Below are positions 1-7,213 of a DNA stretch of 10,032 bases, in pieces (position 1 is the first letter of the stretch; each line of letters opens with the position of its first letter). Location of the stretch: contig CAMJKC010000052.1 of assembly GCA_946406305.1 (NCBI GenBank), forward strand, positions 1-10,032. Reading direction: 5' to 3'. The notes beneath the pieces are model-generated. The model was not told where the DNA came from and ran no database searches. It saw only the letters and a list, made by a program, of their open reading frames with translations. Made by a program: the position numbers and the translations under genes. Origin of the DNA: an uncultured Lachnospiraceae bacterium. Lineage in GTDB: Bacteria; Bacillota; Clostridia; Lachnospirales; Lachnospiraceae.

Positions 1-2110
1 TTGCAAAAACTTTTAAAGTTTCTTTATCAACTCCTTCTTTTTTGCTAAGTTCTATTAGTTTATTATTATATTCCATTAAACCAGAAATTACAGTATTAAA
101 ATTAAATCTCTCTATCCTATCAGTTACTATTTTAACTAATGAATTTCTTATATATATACTTTCTTCTGTTTCCTTTGTGTCTCTTTTTATATTTTCTTCA
201 AACAAATTATATACTTTATTTATAAATCTATATATACCATCAATACCATTTTCATCCCAAGTTGCATCTATATCTGGAGGACCTATAAATAATTCATACA
301 TTCTAAGTGTGTCACATCCATAATTTTCTATTATTGATTCTGGAGTAATTACATTACCTATAGATTTTGACATTTTAATTCCTTTAGGTCCAAGTATCAT
401 ACCTTGATTAAAAAGTTTTAAAAATGGCTCATCAAAAGGTATCACTTTTATATCGTATAAAAACTTAGTCCAAAATCTTGAATACAAAAGGTGAAGAACT
501 GCATGCTCTACTCCTCCTATATACATATCAACTGGTAAATATTTTTCTGCTTTTTCTTTACTTATTAGTTCTTTATCATTATATTTATCTACATATCTTA
601 AAAAATACCAACAACTACCTGCCCACTGTGGCATAGTGTTTGTTTCTCTTTTTGCATCACTGCCACACTTTGGACATTTACAATTTACCCATTCATCTAT
701 ACCAGCAAGTGGAGATTCTCCTGTCCCTGTTGGCTCATATGAATCTACATTTGGTAATACAAGTGGTAACTCCTCTTCTTTTACTAACACATTTCCACAT
801 TTTGGACAATGTATTATTGGAATTGGTTCTCCCCAATATCTCTGCCTTGAAAATACCCAGTCTCTTAATTTATAGTTAATACATTTTTTACCTATTTTCT
901 TTTCTTCTAATAAAACAGGTGCATTTAGTTTTAATTCTCTTACATCTAATCCATTCCATTCCCCACTATTTATCATAACACCTTTTAGTTCTGTATATGC
1001 AGCATCTAATTTTTCTTCTTTTCCATCTTTTGATATAACTTGAACAATAGGTAACAAAAATTTTGTAGCAAAAGCAAAATCTCTTTCATCGTGAGCTGGC
1101 ACACACATAATGGCCCCTGTTCCATAATCCGAAAGAACATAGTCCGCTATCCAAATAGGTATTTTTTTATTGTTTATAGGATTTATAGCATAAGACCCTG
1201 TGAATACACCAGTTTTATCTTTGTCTGATACACTCATTCTATCTACATTAGATTTGAATTTTGAATTTTCAATATATTTTAAAACTTCGTCTCTATTTTC
1301 TTCTGTAGCAATCTTCTGTGCCAAATTATGTTCAGGTGCTAATACTAAAAATGTTGCACCGTATAATGTGTCTGGTCTTGTAGTATATACTTTTATTTTT
1401 TCGCTGCTTCCTTCAACTGCAAAATCAATTTCAGCACCAAAACTTTTACCAATCCATTCCCTTTGCATTTTTTTAACTTTTTCAGGCCAATCAAGTTTGT
1501 CAAGACCATCTAAAAGTCTCTCAGCATACTCTGTAATTTTTAACATCCATTGTCTAAGATTTTTTTTAGTTACAGGAGTATGACATCTTTCACATTTTCC
1601 ATCAACAACTTCTTCATTAGCAAGACCCGTTTTACAAGAAGGGCACCAATTTATAGGAAATTCTTTTTCATATGCAAGTCCATGCTCAAATAATTTTTCA
1701 AAAATCCATTGTGTCCACTTATAATAATTTGGATCTGTTGTATTTAACTCCATATCCCAATCATACACTGCAGATATCTGTTTTAATTGTTTTTTAAATA
1801 CATCAATATTTTGTTTTGTTGTAATGCTTGGGTGAATTCCCATTTTAATAGCATAATTTTCTGCAGGCAATCCAAATGCATCAAATCCCATAGGATGTAT
1901 AACATACTTACCTTTTAAAATTTGATATCTTGAAAAGGCATCAGAAATAACATAGCCTCTCCAATGGCCTACATGAAGACCAGAACCTGAAGGATATGGA
2001 AACATATCAAGACAATAATACTTCTCTTTTTTTCCATCATTTTCATTAATATTGTTGTTTTCCCAAAAATCATTCCATTTTTTTTCAACTACTTTAAAAT
2101 TATAAGGCAT
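1..2110 (-). CDS. leuS: Leucyl-tRNA synthetase, C-terminus cut by window edge
   Basis: Class I aminoacyl-tRNA synthetase that charges tRNA-Leu with leucine in the cytoplasm. The first 703 codons are visible. Bacterial LeuRS is usually a little over 800 residues, so roughly the last 100 (end of the anticodon-binding and C-terminal domains) lie beyond base 1. The HIGH signature appears as HVGH at residues 46-49 and KMSKS at 579-583. The CP1 editing domain shows TTRPDT at 243-248 and VPAHDERD with its key Asp at 341. The zinc domain has paired cysteines at 156/159 and 173/176, and a second CPKCG pair lies further on, before KMSKS. The start ATG at 2110 gives the usual MPYNF-type N-terminus and is preceded by TGGAG about 5 bases upstream. 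It is divergent from comM, with no sign of damage. Identification rests on all family motifs in one continuous frame. Confidence 0.98.
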   Translation of the reverse strand, partial: MPYNFKVVEKKWNDFWENNNINENDGKKEKYYCLDMFPYPSGSGLHVGHWRGYVISDAFSRYQILKGKYVIHPMGFDAFGLPAENYAIKMGIHPSITTKQNIDVFKKQLKQISAVYDWDMELNTTDPNYYKWTQWIFEKLFEHGLAYEKEFPINWCPSCKTGLANEEVVDGKCERCHTPVTKKNLRQWMLKITEYAERLLDGLDKLDWPEKVKKMQREWIGKSFGAEIDFAVEGSSEKIKVYTTRPDTLYGATFLVLAPEHNLAQKIATEENRDEVLKYIENSKFKSNVDRMSVSDKDKTGVFTGSYAINPINNKKIPIWIADYVLSDYGTGAIMCVPAHDERDFAFATKFLLPIVQVISKDGKEEKLDAAYTELKGVMINSGEWNGLDVRELKLNAPVLLEEKKIGKKCINYKLRDWVFSRQRYWGEPIPIIHCPKCGNVLVKEEELPLVLPNVDSYEPTGTGESPLAGIDEWVNCKCPKCGSDAKRETNTMPQWAGSCWYFLRYVDKYNDKELISKEKAEKYLPVDMYIGGVEHAVLHLLYSRFWTKFLYDIKVIPFDEPFLKLFNQGMILGPKGIKMSKSIGNVITPESIIENYGCDTLRMYELFIGPPDIDATWDENGIDGIYRFINKVYNLFEENIKRDTKETEESIYIRNSLVKIVTDRIERFNFNTVISGLMEYNNKLIELSKKEGVDKETLKVFA

Positions 2111-2154
2111 ATATACTCCATTAAAATATTTACTTATACAATACAACAAAATAA

Positions 2155-2175
2155 TAAGGAATCACTTATTCCTTA
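2155..2175 (-). promoter_or_regulatory. Hairpin in the leuS 5' leader
   Basis: An 8-bp inverted repeat (arms 2155-2162 and 2168-2175, 5-base loop) lies between the predicted leuS transcription start and its ATG. In the leuS transcript it would form near the 5' end, about 45 bases before the start codon. It has no clean U-run after it, so it does not look like an intrinsic terminator. The leader (about 70 nt) is too short for a T-box and lacks the T-box core sequence. Possible roles are 5' stabilisation or an operator for a dimeric protein. Function is unknown. Confidence 0.45.
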
Positions 2176-2188
2176 ACAATTTTTATAA

Positions 2189-2217
2189 ATTATAAAATAA
2201 ATTAAAATTTTAGTCAA
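2189..2217 (-). promoter_or_regulatory. Sigma-A-type promoter for leuS
   Basis: Read on the minus strand, TTGACT (2217-2212) and a perfect TATAAT (2194-2189) are separated by exactly 17 bases. Transcription would start near 2182 and give a leader of about 72 nt before the leuS ATG at 2110. The match to the vegetative consensus is 11 of 12 bases. In such AT-rich DNA a TATAAT alone would mean little, but the paired elements at ideal spacing make this convincing. Confidence 0.7.
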
Positions 2218-2307
2218 GTTTTAATACTAATTACCATTTTTCTAAAATAATTATAATAATATTTTTGAATTTATAACTAAATTAGAATTATTTATTGACA
2301 TATATAT

Positions 2308-2313
2308 TATAAT
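2308..2313 (+). promoter_or_regulatory. Possible -10 box for comM-dprA
   Basis: A TATAAT lies 27 bases before the comM ATG and would give a leader of roughly 20 nt. No good -35 sits at the normal distance: the hexamer 17 bases upstream is GAATTA. A perfect TTGACA is present at 2295-2300 but only 7 bases from this box, and no -10-like hexamer lies 15-19 bases after it. The assignment is tentative. Confidence 0.3.
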
Positions 2314-2340
2314 AAAATTGCACAAATATAAAAAAGCAGA

Positions 2341-3873
2341 ATGTATTCAAAAGTCATTAGTTGTAGTATATTGGGTATAAATGGTGTTTTAACTTATGTT
2401 GAAGCAGATAGTTCAAATGGGCTTCCAAACTTTTCTATGGTTGGCAACTTATCAAGTAGTGTAAAGGAAGCAGGTGATAGAGTTAGAACAGCACTCAAAA
2501 ATTCAAATATAGATATTCCAGCAAAAAAAGTAACAATAAATATTTCTCCTGCAGATATAAGAAAAGATGGGACAAGTTACGATTTGCCTATAGCAATCGC
2601 TATATTAAAATCTCTTGAAATGATAAATAATCGCATTATAGACGATTATGCCTTTTTAGGTGAAATAAATCTATCGGGAGAGATAATAGGTGTTAGAGGT
2701 GTCTTATCTATGGTATCTCAACTAAAAAAAGAAGGAATAAAAGGTGTCATAGTCCCAAAAGATAATGAACAAGAAGCCCTTGTTATTGAGGGAATTGATA
2801 TTATTTCATCAAACAGTTTAACTGAACTTATAGATATCATAAAAGATGAAAATACATTTTACAATAAAAAAAGGCCAGAGAGAAAAGAGGAAATTATAGA
2901 TAATGACTACCAACTTGATTTTAAAGATGTAAATGGTCAAGTTGCCTTAAAAAGAGCATGTGAAATCGCTGTATCTGGTTTCCATAATATTATCATTAGT
3001 GGACCTGCTGGAACTGGAAAAACTATGATAGCAAAAAGAATTCCTACAATTATGCCAGAATTAACTATAGATGAAGCGATAGAAATTACAAAAGTCAATT
3101 CAATTGCTGGAATACTTGTGAAAGGTGGCACTCTTGTAAGAAAAAGGCCTTTTAGATCTCCACACCACTCTATTTCCGTTACATCACTTATTGGCGGTGG
3201 AGTTTACCCACGACCTGGTGAAATTTCTCTTGCTACTTGTGGTGTTCTATTTTTAGATGAAATGCCACTTTTTAGTAGAATAGCTATAGAAACATTGAGG
3301 CAACCTCTTGAAGATAAATACATAACAATTAACAGATTAAAAGGGAGTTTTAGCTACCCTGCAAATTTTTTACTCGTAGGTGCCATGAACCTCTGCCCTT
3401 GCGGACACTACCCAAATAGAAATAAATGTAAGTGTAGCGAAGTTGCAATAGAAAGATATCAAAGGGGAATAAGTAAACCAATACTTGAGAGAATGGATAT
3501 TTGTGCAGAGGCTTCTTCTATAAATTATTCAGATATTGCCTTTAATATGCCAAATGAAAGTTCATTATCAATACGAAAAAGAGTTATGGAGGCAAGAAAA
3601 ATTCAAAAAGAAAGATTTAAAAACTATACAGACATTTTATATAATGGGCAAATGACAGTTAATGAAATAAGAAAATATTGTGTTTTAAATAAAGAAGATA
3701 GTGATTATTTAAAGCAAATATTTAATGTAAAAAAATTATCAGCAAGAACATATCACAAGCTACTTAGAGTAGCAAGAACTATTGCAGACCTTGATAGTTG
3801 TGAACAAATAACAAAAAAGCATCTATCAGAAGCTGCAAACTATAGAGGACTTGAGGAACACATATATGCATAA
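2341..3873 (+). CDS. comM: ComM/YifB family Mg-chelatase-like AAA+ ATPase
   Basis: ComM-type hexameric AAA+ helicase. In characterised bacteria it promotes branch migration of the D-loop during natural transformation, extending integration of donor DNA. The N-terminal ChlI-like domain (about 1-170) has the family opening with NGLP at 27-30 and the ISPAD-like segment at 68-72. The AAA+ core has Walker A GPAGTGKT at 221-228, Walker B GVLFLDEM at 301-308, a cysteine cluster CPCG..CKC at 352-365, and the ILERMD arginine-finger region at 381-386. The C-terminal Mg-chelatase lid follows. At 510 residues it has full family length, and nothing is missing. The first ATG fits the family N-terminus, but no recognisable Shine-Dalgarno precedes it (only A-rich sequence with GCAG). 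Its last 8 bases overlap dprA. A role in DNA uptake/recombination is inferred from family and neighbour; competence itself is not shown. Confidence 0.95.
   Translation: MYSKVISCSILGINGVLTYVEADSSNGLPNFSMVGNLSSSVKEAGDRVRTALKNSNIDIPAKKVTINISPADIRKDGTSYDLPIAIAILKSLEMINNRIIDDYAFLGEINLSGEIIGVRGVLSMVSQLKKEGIKGVIVPKDNEQEALVIEGIDIISSNSLTELIDIIKDENTFYNKKRPERKEEIIDNDYQLDFKDVNGQVALKRACEIAVSGFHNIIISGPAGTGKTMIAKRIPTIMPELTIDEAIEITKVNSIAGILVKGGTLVRKRPFRSPHHSISVTSLIGGGVYPRPGEISLATCGVLFLDEMPLFSRIAIETLRQPLEDKYITINRLKGSFSYPANFLLVGAMNLCPCGHYPNRNKCKCSEVAIERYQRGISKPILERMDICAEASSINYSDIAFNMPNESSLSIRKRVMEARKIQKERFKNYTDILYNGQMTVNEIRKYCVLNKEDSDYLKQIFNVKKLSARTYHKLLRVARTIADLDSCEQITKKHLSEAANYRGLEEHIYA
3853..3857 (+). promoter_or_regulatory. 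Ribosome binding site deciding the dprA start
   Basis: GAGGA lies inside the comM 3' end, 8 bases before the ATG at 3866. It supports that ATG rather than the in-frame TTG at 3851, which would overlap this site and has no Shine-Dalgarno of its own. Confidence 0.6.
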
Positions 3874-4756
3874 AAACGAATATAAAAATATTATAAAAAG
3901 ATATAAAATTGATGAAGAAAACTATCCTAAAAAACTAAAAAATATCAATAACCCTCCAAAGGAATTATATGTAATTGGCAATTTGCCAGATGAAAATAAA
4001 AAAACCGTTGCAATAGTCGGTTCAAGGAACTGTAGCGATTATGGAAATTCAATAGCAAAAACAATTGCAAAATCACTATCGCTAAATGATATTCAAGTCG
4101 TTAGTGGACTTGCACTTGGAATAGATAGCAGTGCACACCTCGGTTCAATTGAAGCAGAAAAAGAAACTTTTGCAATATTAGGTTGTGGAGTAAATATATG
4201 CTACCCTTCTTATAACTATAATATTTATAATCAAATTATAGAAACTGGTGGTGGCATAATATCTGAACTTCCGATTGATACTCCGCCTTTACCATATAAT
4301 TTTCCATTAAGAAATAGAATAATATCTGGTCTTTCTGACATAATTTTAATAGTAGAAGCAAAAAAACAAAGTGGAGCACTCATAACTTGTGAATATGCCC
4401 TTGAGCAAGGAAAAGATATATTTGCTATACCTGGAAGAATTGGAGATATCTTAAGTGAAGGAACAAATAATTTGATAAAAGAAGGTGCATATATTATGAC
4501 AACTATTGAAGATATCTATGAAAGACTTGGAGTAATATGTGACAAGAAACTATCAATAAATGAAAAAGATGAAGAAAGACTTGACTATTTTGAAAAACTA
4601 ATATTTAAAAACTTAACATATGATTTAAAACATATTGAGGAAATAATGATTGCAACAAAACTTCCTATTGAAAAATGTTTTAATGTGTTAACTTCCTTAC
4701 AAATAAGTGGATATGCAGAATCTCCAAGAATAAACTATTTTAGAAGGACAATATAG
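3866..4756 (+). CDS. dprA: DNA processing protein DprA, without N-terminal SAM domain
   Basis: DprA (Smf) binds incoming single-stranded DNA and loads RecA during transformation. The extended Rossmann fold is complete: VGSR at 51-54 followed by the Tyr-Gly pair at 59-60, SGLALGID at 80-87, FPLRNRIISGLS at 146-157, SGALIT at 169-174, and the IPG turn at 188-190. A winged-helix-like domain fills about 240-290 and ends in a basic tail. At 296 residues it is shorter than the typical 350-370. The missing part is the N-terminal SAM/helix-hairpin-like domain, so the protein begins directly at the segment leading into the Rossmann fold. I chose ATG 3866 over the in-frame TTG at 3851 because GAGGA lies 8 bases before it. 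The start overlaps the comM stop by 8 bases, so translation is probably coupled. comM-dprA adjacency is frequent in Firmicutes, where topA often follows; here a convergent gene follows instead. Confidence 0.95.
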   Translation: MHKNEYKNIIKRYKIDEENYPKKLKNINNPPKELYVIGNLPDENKKTVAIVGSRNCSDYGNSIAKTIAKSLSLNDIQVVSGLALGIDSSAHLGSIEAEKETFAILGCGVNICYPSYNYNIYNQIIETGGGIISELPIDTPPLPYNFPLRNRIISGLSDIILIVEAKKQSGALITCEYALEQGKDIFAIPGRIGDILSEGTNNLIKEGAYIMTTIEDIYERLGVICDKKLSINEKDEERLDYFEKLIFKNLTYDLKHIEEIMIATKLPIEKCFNVLTSLQISGYAESPRINYFRRTI

Positions 4757-4816
4757 GAAATATTTTTTATTGTTTTATTTTCATTTTTAATATTATCTAC
4801 TTCCATAGTCATTAAA

Positions 4817-5989
4817 TCATAATTTAATTTTTAAAATTTTTTCTATTCCTGATATTGCATACTTAACTTCTTCTTCTTTTGTGTTAAATGAAAATGAAAA
4901 TCTAACTGTCCCTTTATCATAAGTCCCAAAAGTCTTATGCGCTATAGGTGCACAATGAAGACCAGCTCTCACCATTATACCATATTCTTCATCAAGTAAA
5001 TAAGCAAATTCTCCATTGTCTATAATCTCACTACATATTGAAACAACACCAACTCTACCATTTATATTTTCTTTACCTATCAAACTACATTTATATTTAC
5101 TATCGATATTTAATATTCCATCAATAAAAATTTTTGTTATTTCCATCTCATGATTATATATATTTTCAATGCCATTTGCTTCAATAAACTTTATTCCTTC
5201 ATTCAAGCCAAGTATCCCAATCAAATTTAAAGTTCCTGCCTCATATTTGTCTGGCAAAAAATTCGGCATAACTAATTTATCACTTATACTCCCTGTCCCA
5301 CCATAAATTAAAGGTGACATTTTACTTTCCATATCACTATTTATAACAAATCCACCTATTCCCTGTGGACCATATAATGATTTATGTCCTGTAAAAGTAA
5401 CACAAGAAATATTAAATTTTTTCATATCAATATTTATAATTCCTGCCGCTTGTGCCGTATCAACAACAAAAAATAAATTTTTTTCTTTTGCTACTTCCCC
5501 CACCTTTTCAATATCAATTATTGTTCCATTTACATTACTTGCGACAGTCATAATTATCATCTTTGTATTATTTTTTATTTTATTCTTTAAATCTGAAATT
5601 TCTACCTGTCCATATTTATCACACTTTACTATATCATACGATATATTCTTACTTTTTAAACTCTCAAGTGGCCTCATCACCGCATTGTGTTCCACACCTG
5701 ATACAATAACATGGTCACCTTCTTTTAAAAAACCTTTTATAACAACATTTAGGCTTTCAGTGATATTTTTTGTAAATATCACATTTTTTTCTGTCTCTCC
5801 ATTAAAAAATTTATTTATTCTTTCTCTTGTTTCATATATCTTCTCTTCTATTTCATTTGATTTTTTATAACTACTCCTATTTATATTTGTAATGCCATCT
5901 TCAAGATATTCTCTTATTACTTTTTTTACATTATCTGGTTTTACCGCCGTAGTGCAAGCATTATCAAGATAAATCTTTTTATTAACCAT
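4817..5989 (-). CDS. Cysteine desulfurase-like PLP enzyme (class V aminotransferase)
   Basis: Cytoplasmic PLP enzyme expected to take sulfur (or selenium) from cysteine (or selenocysteine) and pass it to an acceptor as persulfide. Active-site residues are all visible: His101 (ring stacking), Asp177 and Gln180 (PLP nitrogen and oxygen), Lys203 in TGHKSLYGPQG (Schiff base), Cys346 in VRAGLHCAP (sulfur carrier), and Arg363 in TVRFSF (substrate carboxylate). The short loop around Cys346 resembles the SufS-like group rather than the long flexible loop of IscS. The 390-residue length and the HCAPIAHKTFGT tail match the TIGR01977 (EF2568-like) clade, whose members often sit near selenium-dependent hydroxylase genes; none is visible here, nor is any IscU/SufU acceptor. 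It is last in the operon. AGGGG overlaps the stop codon of the upstream gene, 8 bases separate the two, and the ATG at 5989 is clear. Its natural acceptor is unknown. Confidence 0.9.
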   Translation of the reverse strand: MVNKKIYLDNACTTAVKPDNVKKVIREYLEDGITNINRSSYKKSNEIEEKIYETRERINKFFNGETEKNVIFTKNITESLNVVIKGFLKEGDHVIVSGVEHNAVMRPLESLKSKNISYDIVKCDKYGQVEISDLKNKIKNNTKMIIMTVASNVNGTIIDIEKVGEVAKEKNLFFVVDTAQAAGIINIDMKKFNISCVTFTGHKSLYGPQGIGGFVINSDMESKMSPLIYGGTGSISDKLVMPNFLPDKYEAGTLNLIGILGLNEGIKFIEANGIENIYNHEMEITKIFIDGILNIDSKYKCSLIGKENINGRVGVVSICSEIIDNGEFAYLLDEEYGIMVRAGLHCAPIAHKTFGTYDKGTVRFSFSFNTKEEEVKYAISGIEKILKIKL

Positions 5990-5997
5990 TTTTACCC

Positions 5998-7212
5998 CTA
6001 TTTTAATAGTATAATTTCTATATAATTATCATTCATACAAAAGAACTCATTTGACAAGATACTTTTTTTTGCTGCGACATAATATATATTATCTTCAAAC
6101 TCTGAATCAAATTTTACTTTCCCATTTTTTTTATATATTATGACTCTGTTTCTATTTATAAAATATATATAATCTGACTCTATATAAAAATCATCGTATA
6201 AAAAGTCAAATGTTGTTTCCGAAATTTTTTTCCCTGAATTATCATAAACTATCATTGTTTTTTTGTCATTATCATTTAACACTATTGCCAAAAATTTTTC
6301 TCCAAAGGCAACAGAATTTATCGTCTTATCATATGCATATTCACATACTATTGTTGGACTACTTAATACTTTTGTAGACACAAATGATATCCCATCCTCA
6401 CAGACAAACTGAGAATATACATCTCCTTGAAAATTTACACTGGCTATATATTTTTCATTATATCCTTCATCAAAACCACCTACTATGCTCTTATCACTGA
6501 CTTTTATACCAATATCACCAAAATTATAATAGATCACTCTTGTCTTTAATTCATTCTTAACTATGTATATATAACTCACAACTAATTGTTTTCCATCATT
6601 TGATATATCAAAATCAATCGGCATCCCGTCTCCAGATAATAAAGTTTTTATGGTTATGTCAAGTGGGTCACCATTTTTTTCAAACACAGTTATATAATTT
6701 ATATCTCCTTGACCTAATAGGGCATAGACATATCCACTATTTGAAATTTTTATTTTTGAAATTGGATAATTTGTATTCGCTATACCTACTATACCCATTC
6801 TATTAAATATCATTATTTCTATGCCGTTTTTATCAGCTACTGCAAAAAACTCTCCACCATTTACAAAAATTGGACTTTTAAAATTATATGAATAATTATA
6901 AACATTTTCATTAGAATCATTGTAAAAATTTATACCATCGCTACTATATCTGACTAATCCACCATCAACTTTTTTATATTTTACATACCCTTGACTCAAA
7001 TTATCATTTCTTACAATATAGTTTTTGTATATTACATCAAATGCATAATATTTTTTATTTAAAATATAAAAAATAGCTGCTGTCATTAAAAAAAATAAAA
7101 TCAAAACAAAAAAAATAATGTTCCTATTTTTTTCTTTAGCATTACTTTTTATTTTTTTTCTACTATGAATATTTTTTATATCAAATTTTGGAAGAGTTGT
7201 CTTTTTATCCAT
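5998..7212 (-). CDS. DUF5711-type membrane-anchored protein of unknown function
   Basis: A 404-residue protein with a basic cytoplasmic N-terminus (Lys/Arg-rich, about residues 1-30), one hydrophobic segment at about 31-51, and a large extracytoplasmic part. This topology suggests a signal anchor. The outer part is a run of short beta-strand-like repeats, each a hydrophobic strand, a Gly/Asn turn and another strand (for example GLVRYSSDGINFY, KNGIEIMIFNRMGIVG, SNSGYVYALLGQGD). This fits a beta-propeller-like fold. From memory it resembles the DUF5711 family of Clostridia, seen in the GLVG-type strand, the DGMPIDFDISNDG segment and the YYNFGDIG segment. No enzyme motif or lipobox is visible. 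It starts 1 base after the previous stop codon and has no Shine-Dalgarno, so translation probably depends on termination-reinitiation. A sensory or binding role at the outer membrane face is a guess. Confidence 0.8.
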   Translation of the reverse strand: MDKKTTLPKFDIKNIHSRKKIKSNAKEKNRNIIFFVLILFFLMTAAIFYILNKKYYAFDVIYKNYIVRNDNLSQGYVKYKKVDGGLVRYSSDGINFYNDSNENVYNYSYNFKSPIFVNGGEFFAVADKNGIEIMIFNRMGIVGIANTNYPISKIKISNSGYVYALLGQGDINYITVFEKNGDPLDITIKTLLSGDGMPIDFDISNDGKQLVVSYIYIVKNELKTRVIYYNFGDIGIKVSDKSIVGGFDEGYNEKYIASVNFQGDVYSQFVCEDGISFVSTKVLSSPTIVCEYAYDKTINSVAFGEKFLAIVLNDNDKKTMIVYDNSGKKISETTFDFLYDDFYIESDYIYFINRNRVIIYKKNGKVKFDSEFEDNIYYVAAKKSILSNEFFCMNDNYIEIILLK

Positions 7213-7213
7213 A

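Noticed and set aside
42..1583. Several plus-strand open frames inside leuS
   Set aside because: They lie antisense to a continuous, motif-complete leuS frame, have no Shine-Dalgarno or family resemblance, and show low-complexity composition typical of antisense reading.
2295..2323. TTGACA at 2295-2300 as an ordinary -35 for comM
   Set aside because: The hexamers 15-19 bases downstream do not resemble a -10. The only TATAAT is 7 bases away, too close for a sigma-A promoter.
2111..2340. T-box riboswitch or tRNA gene in the leuS-comM intergenic region
   Set aside because: There is no T-box core, no specifier stem and no cloverleaf. The region is mostly A/T with one short hairpin.
2937..3131. 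Minus-strand 64-codon frame within comM
   Set aside because: It is antisense to the Walker A region of comM. The open frame is explained by the conserved sense codons.
3851..3865. TTG at 3851 as the dprA start
   Set aside because: It would overlap comM further, has no ribosome binding site, and covers the GAGGA that suits the ATG at 3866.
4811..4828. Intrinsic terminator for comM-dprA
   Set aside because: The 7-bp stem is entirely A/T and the following T-run is interrupted by AAAA, so stability is too low to call.
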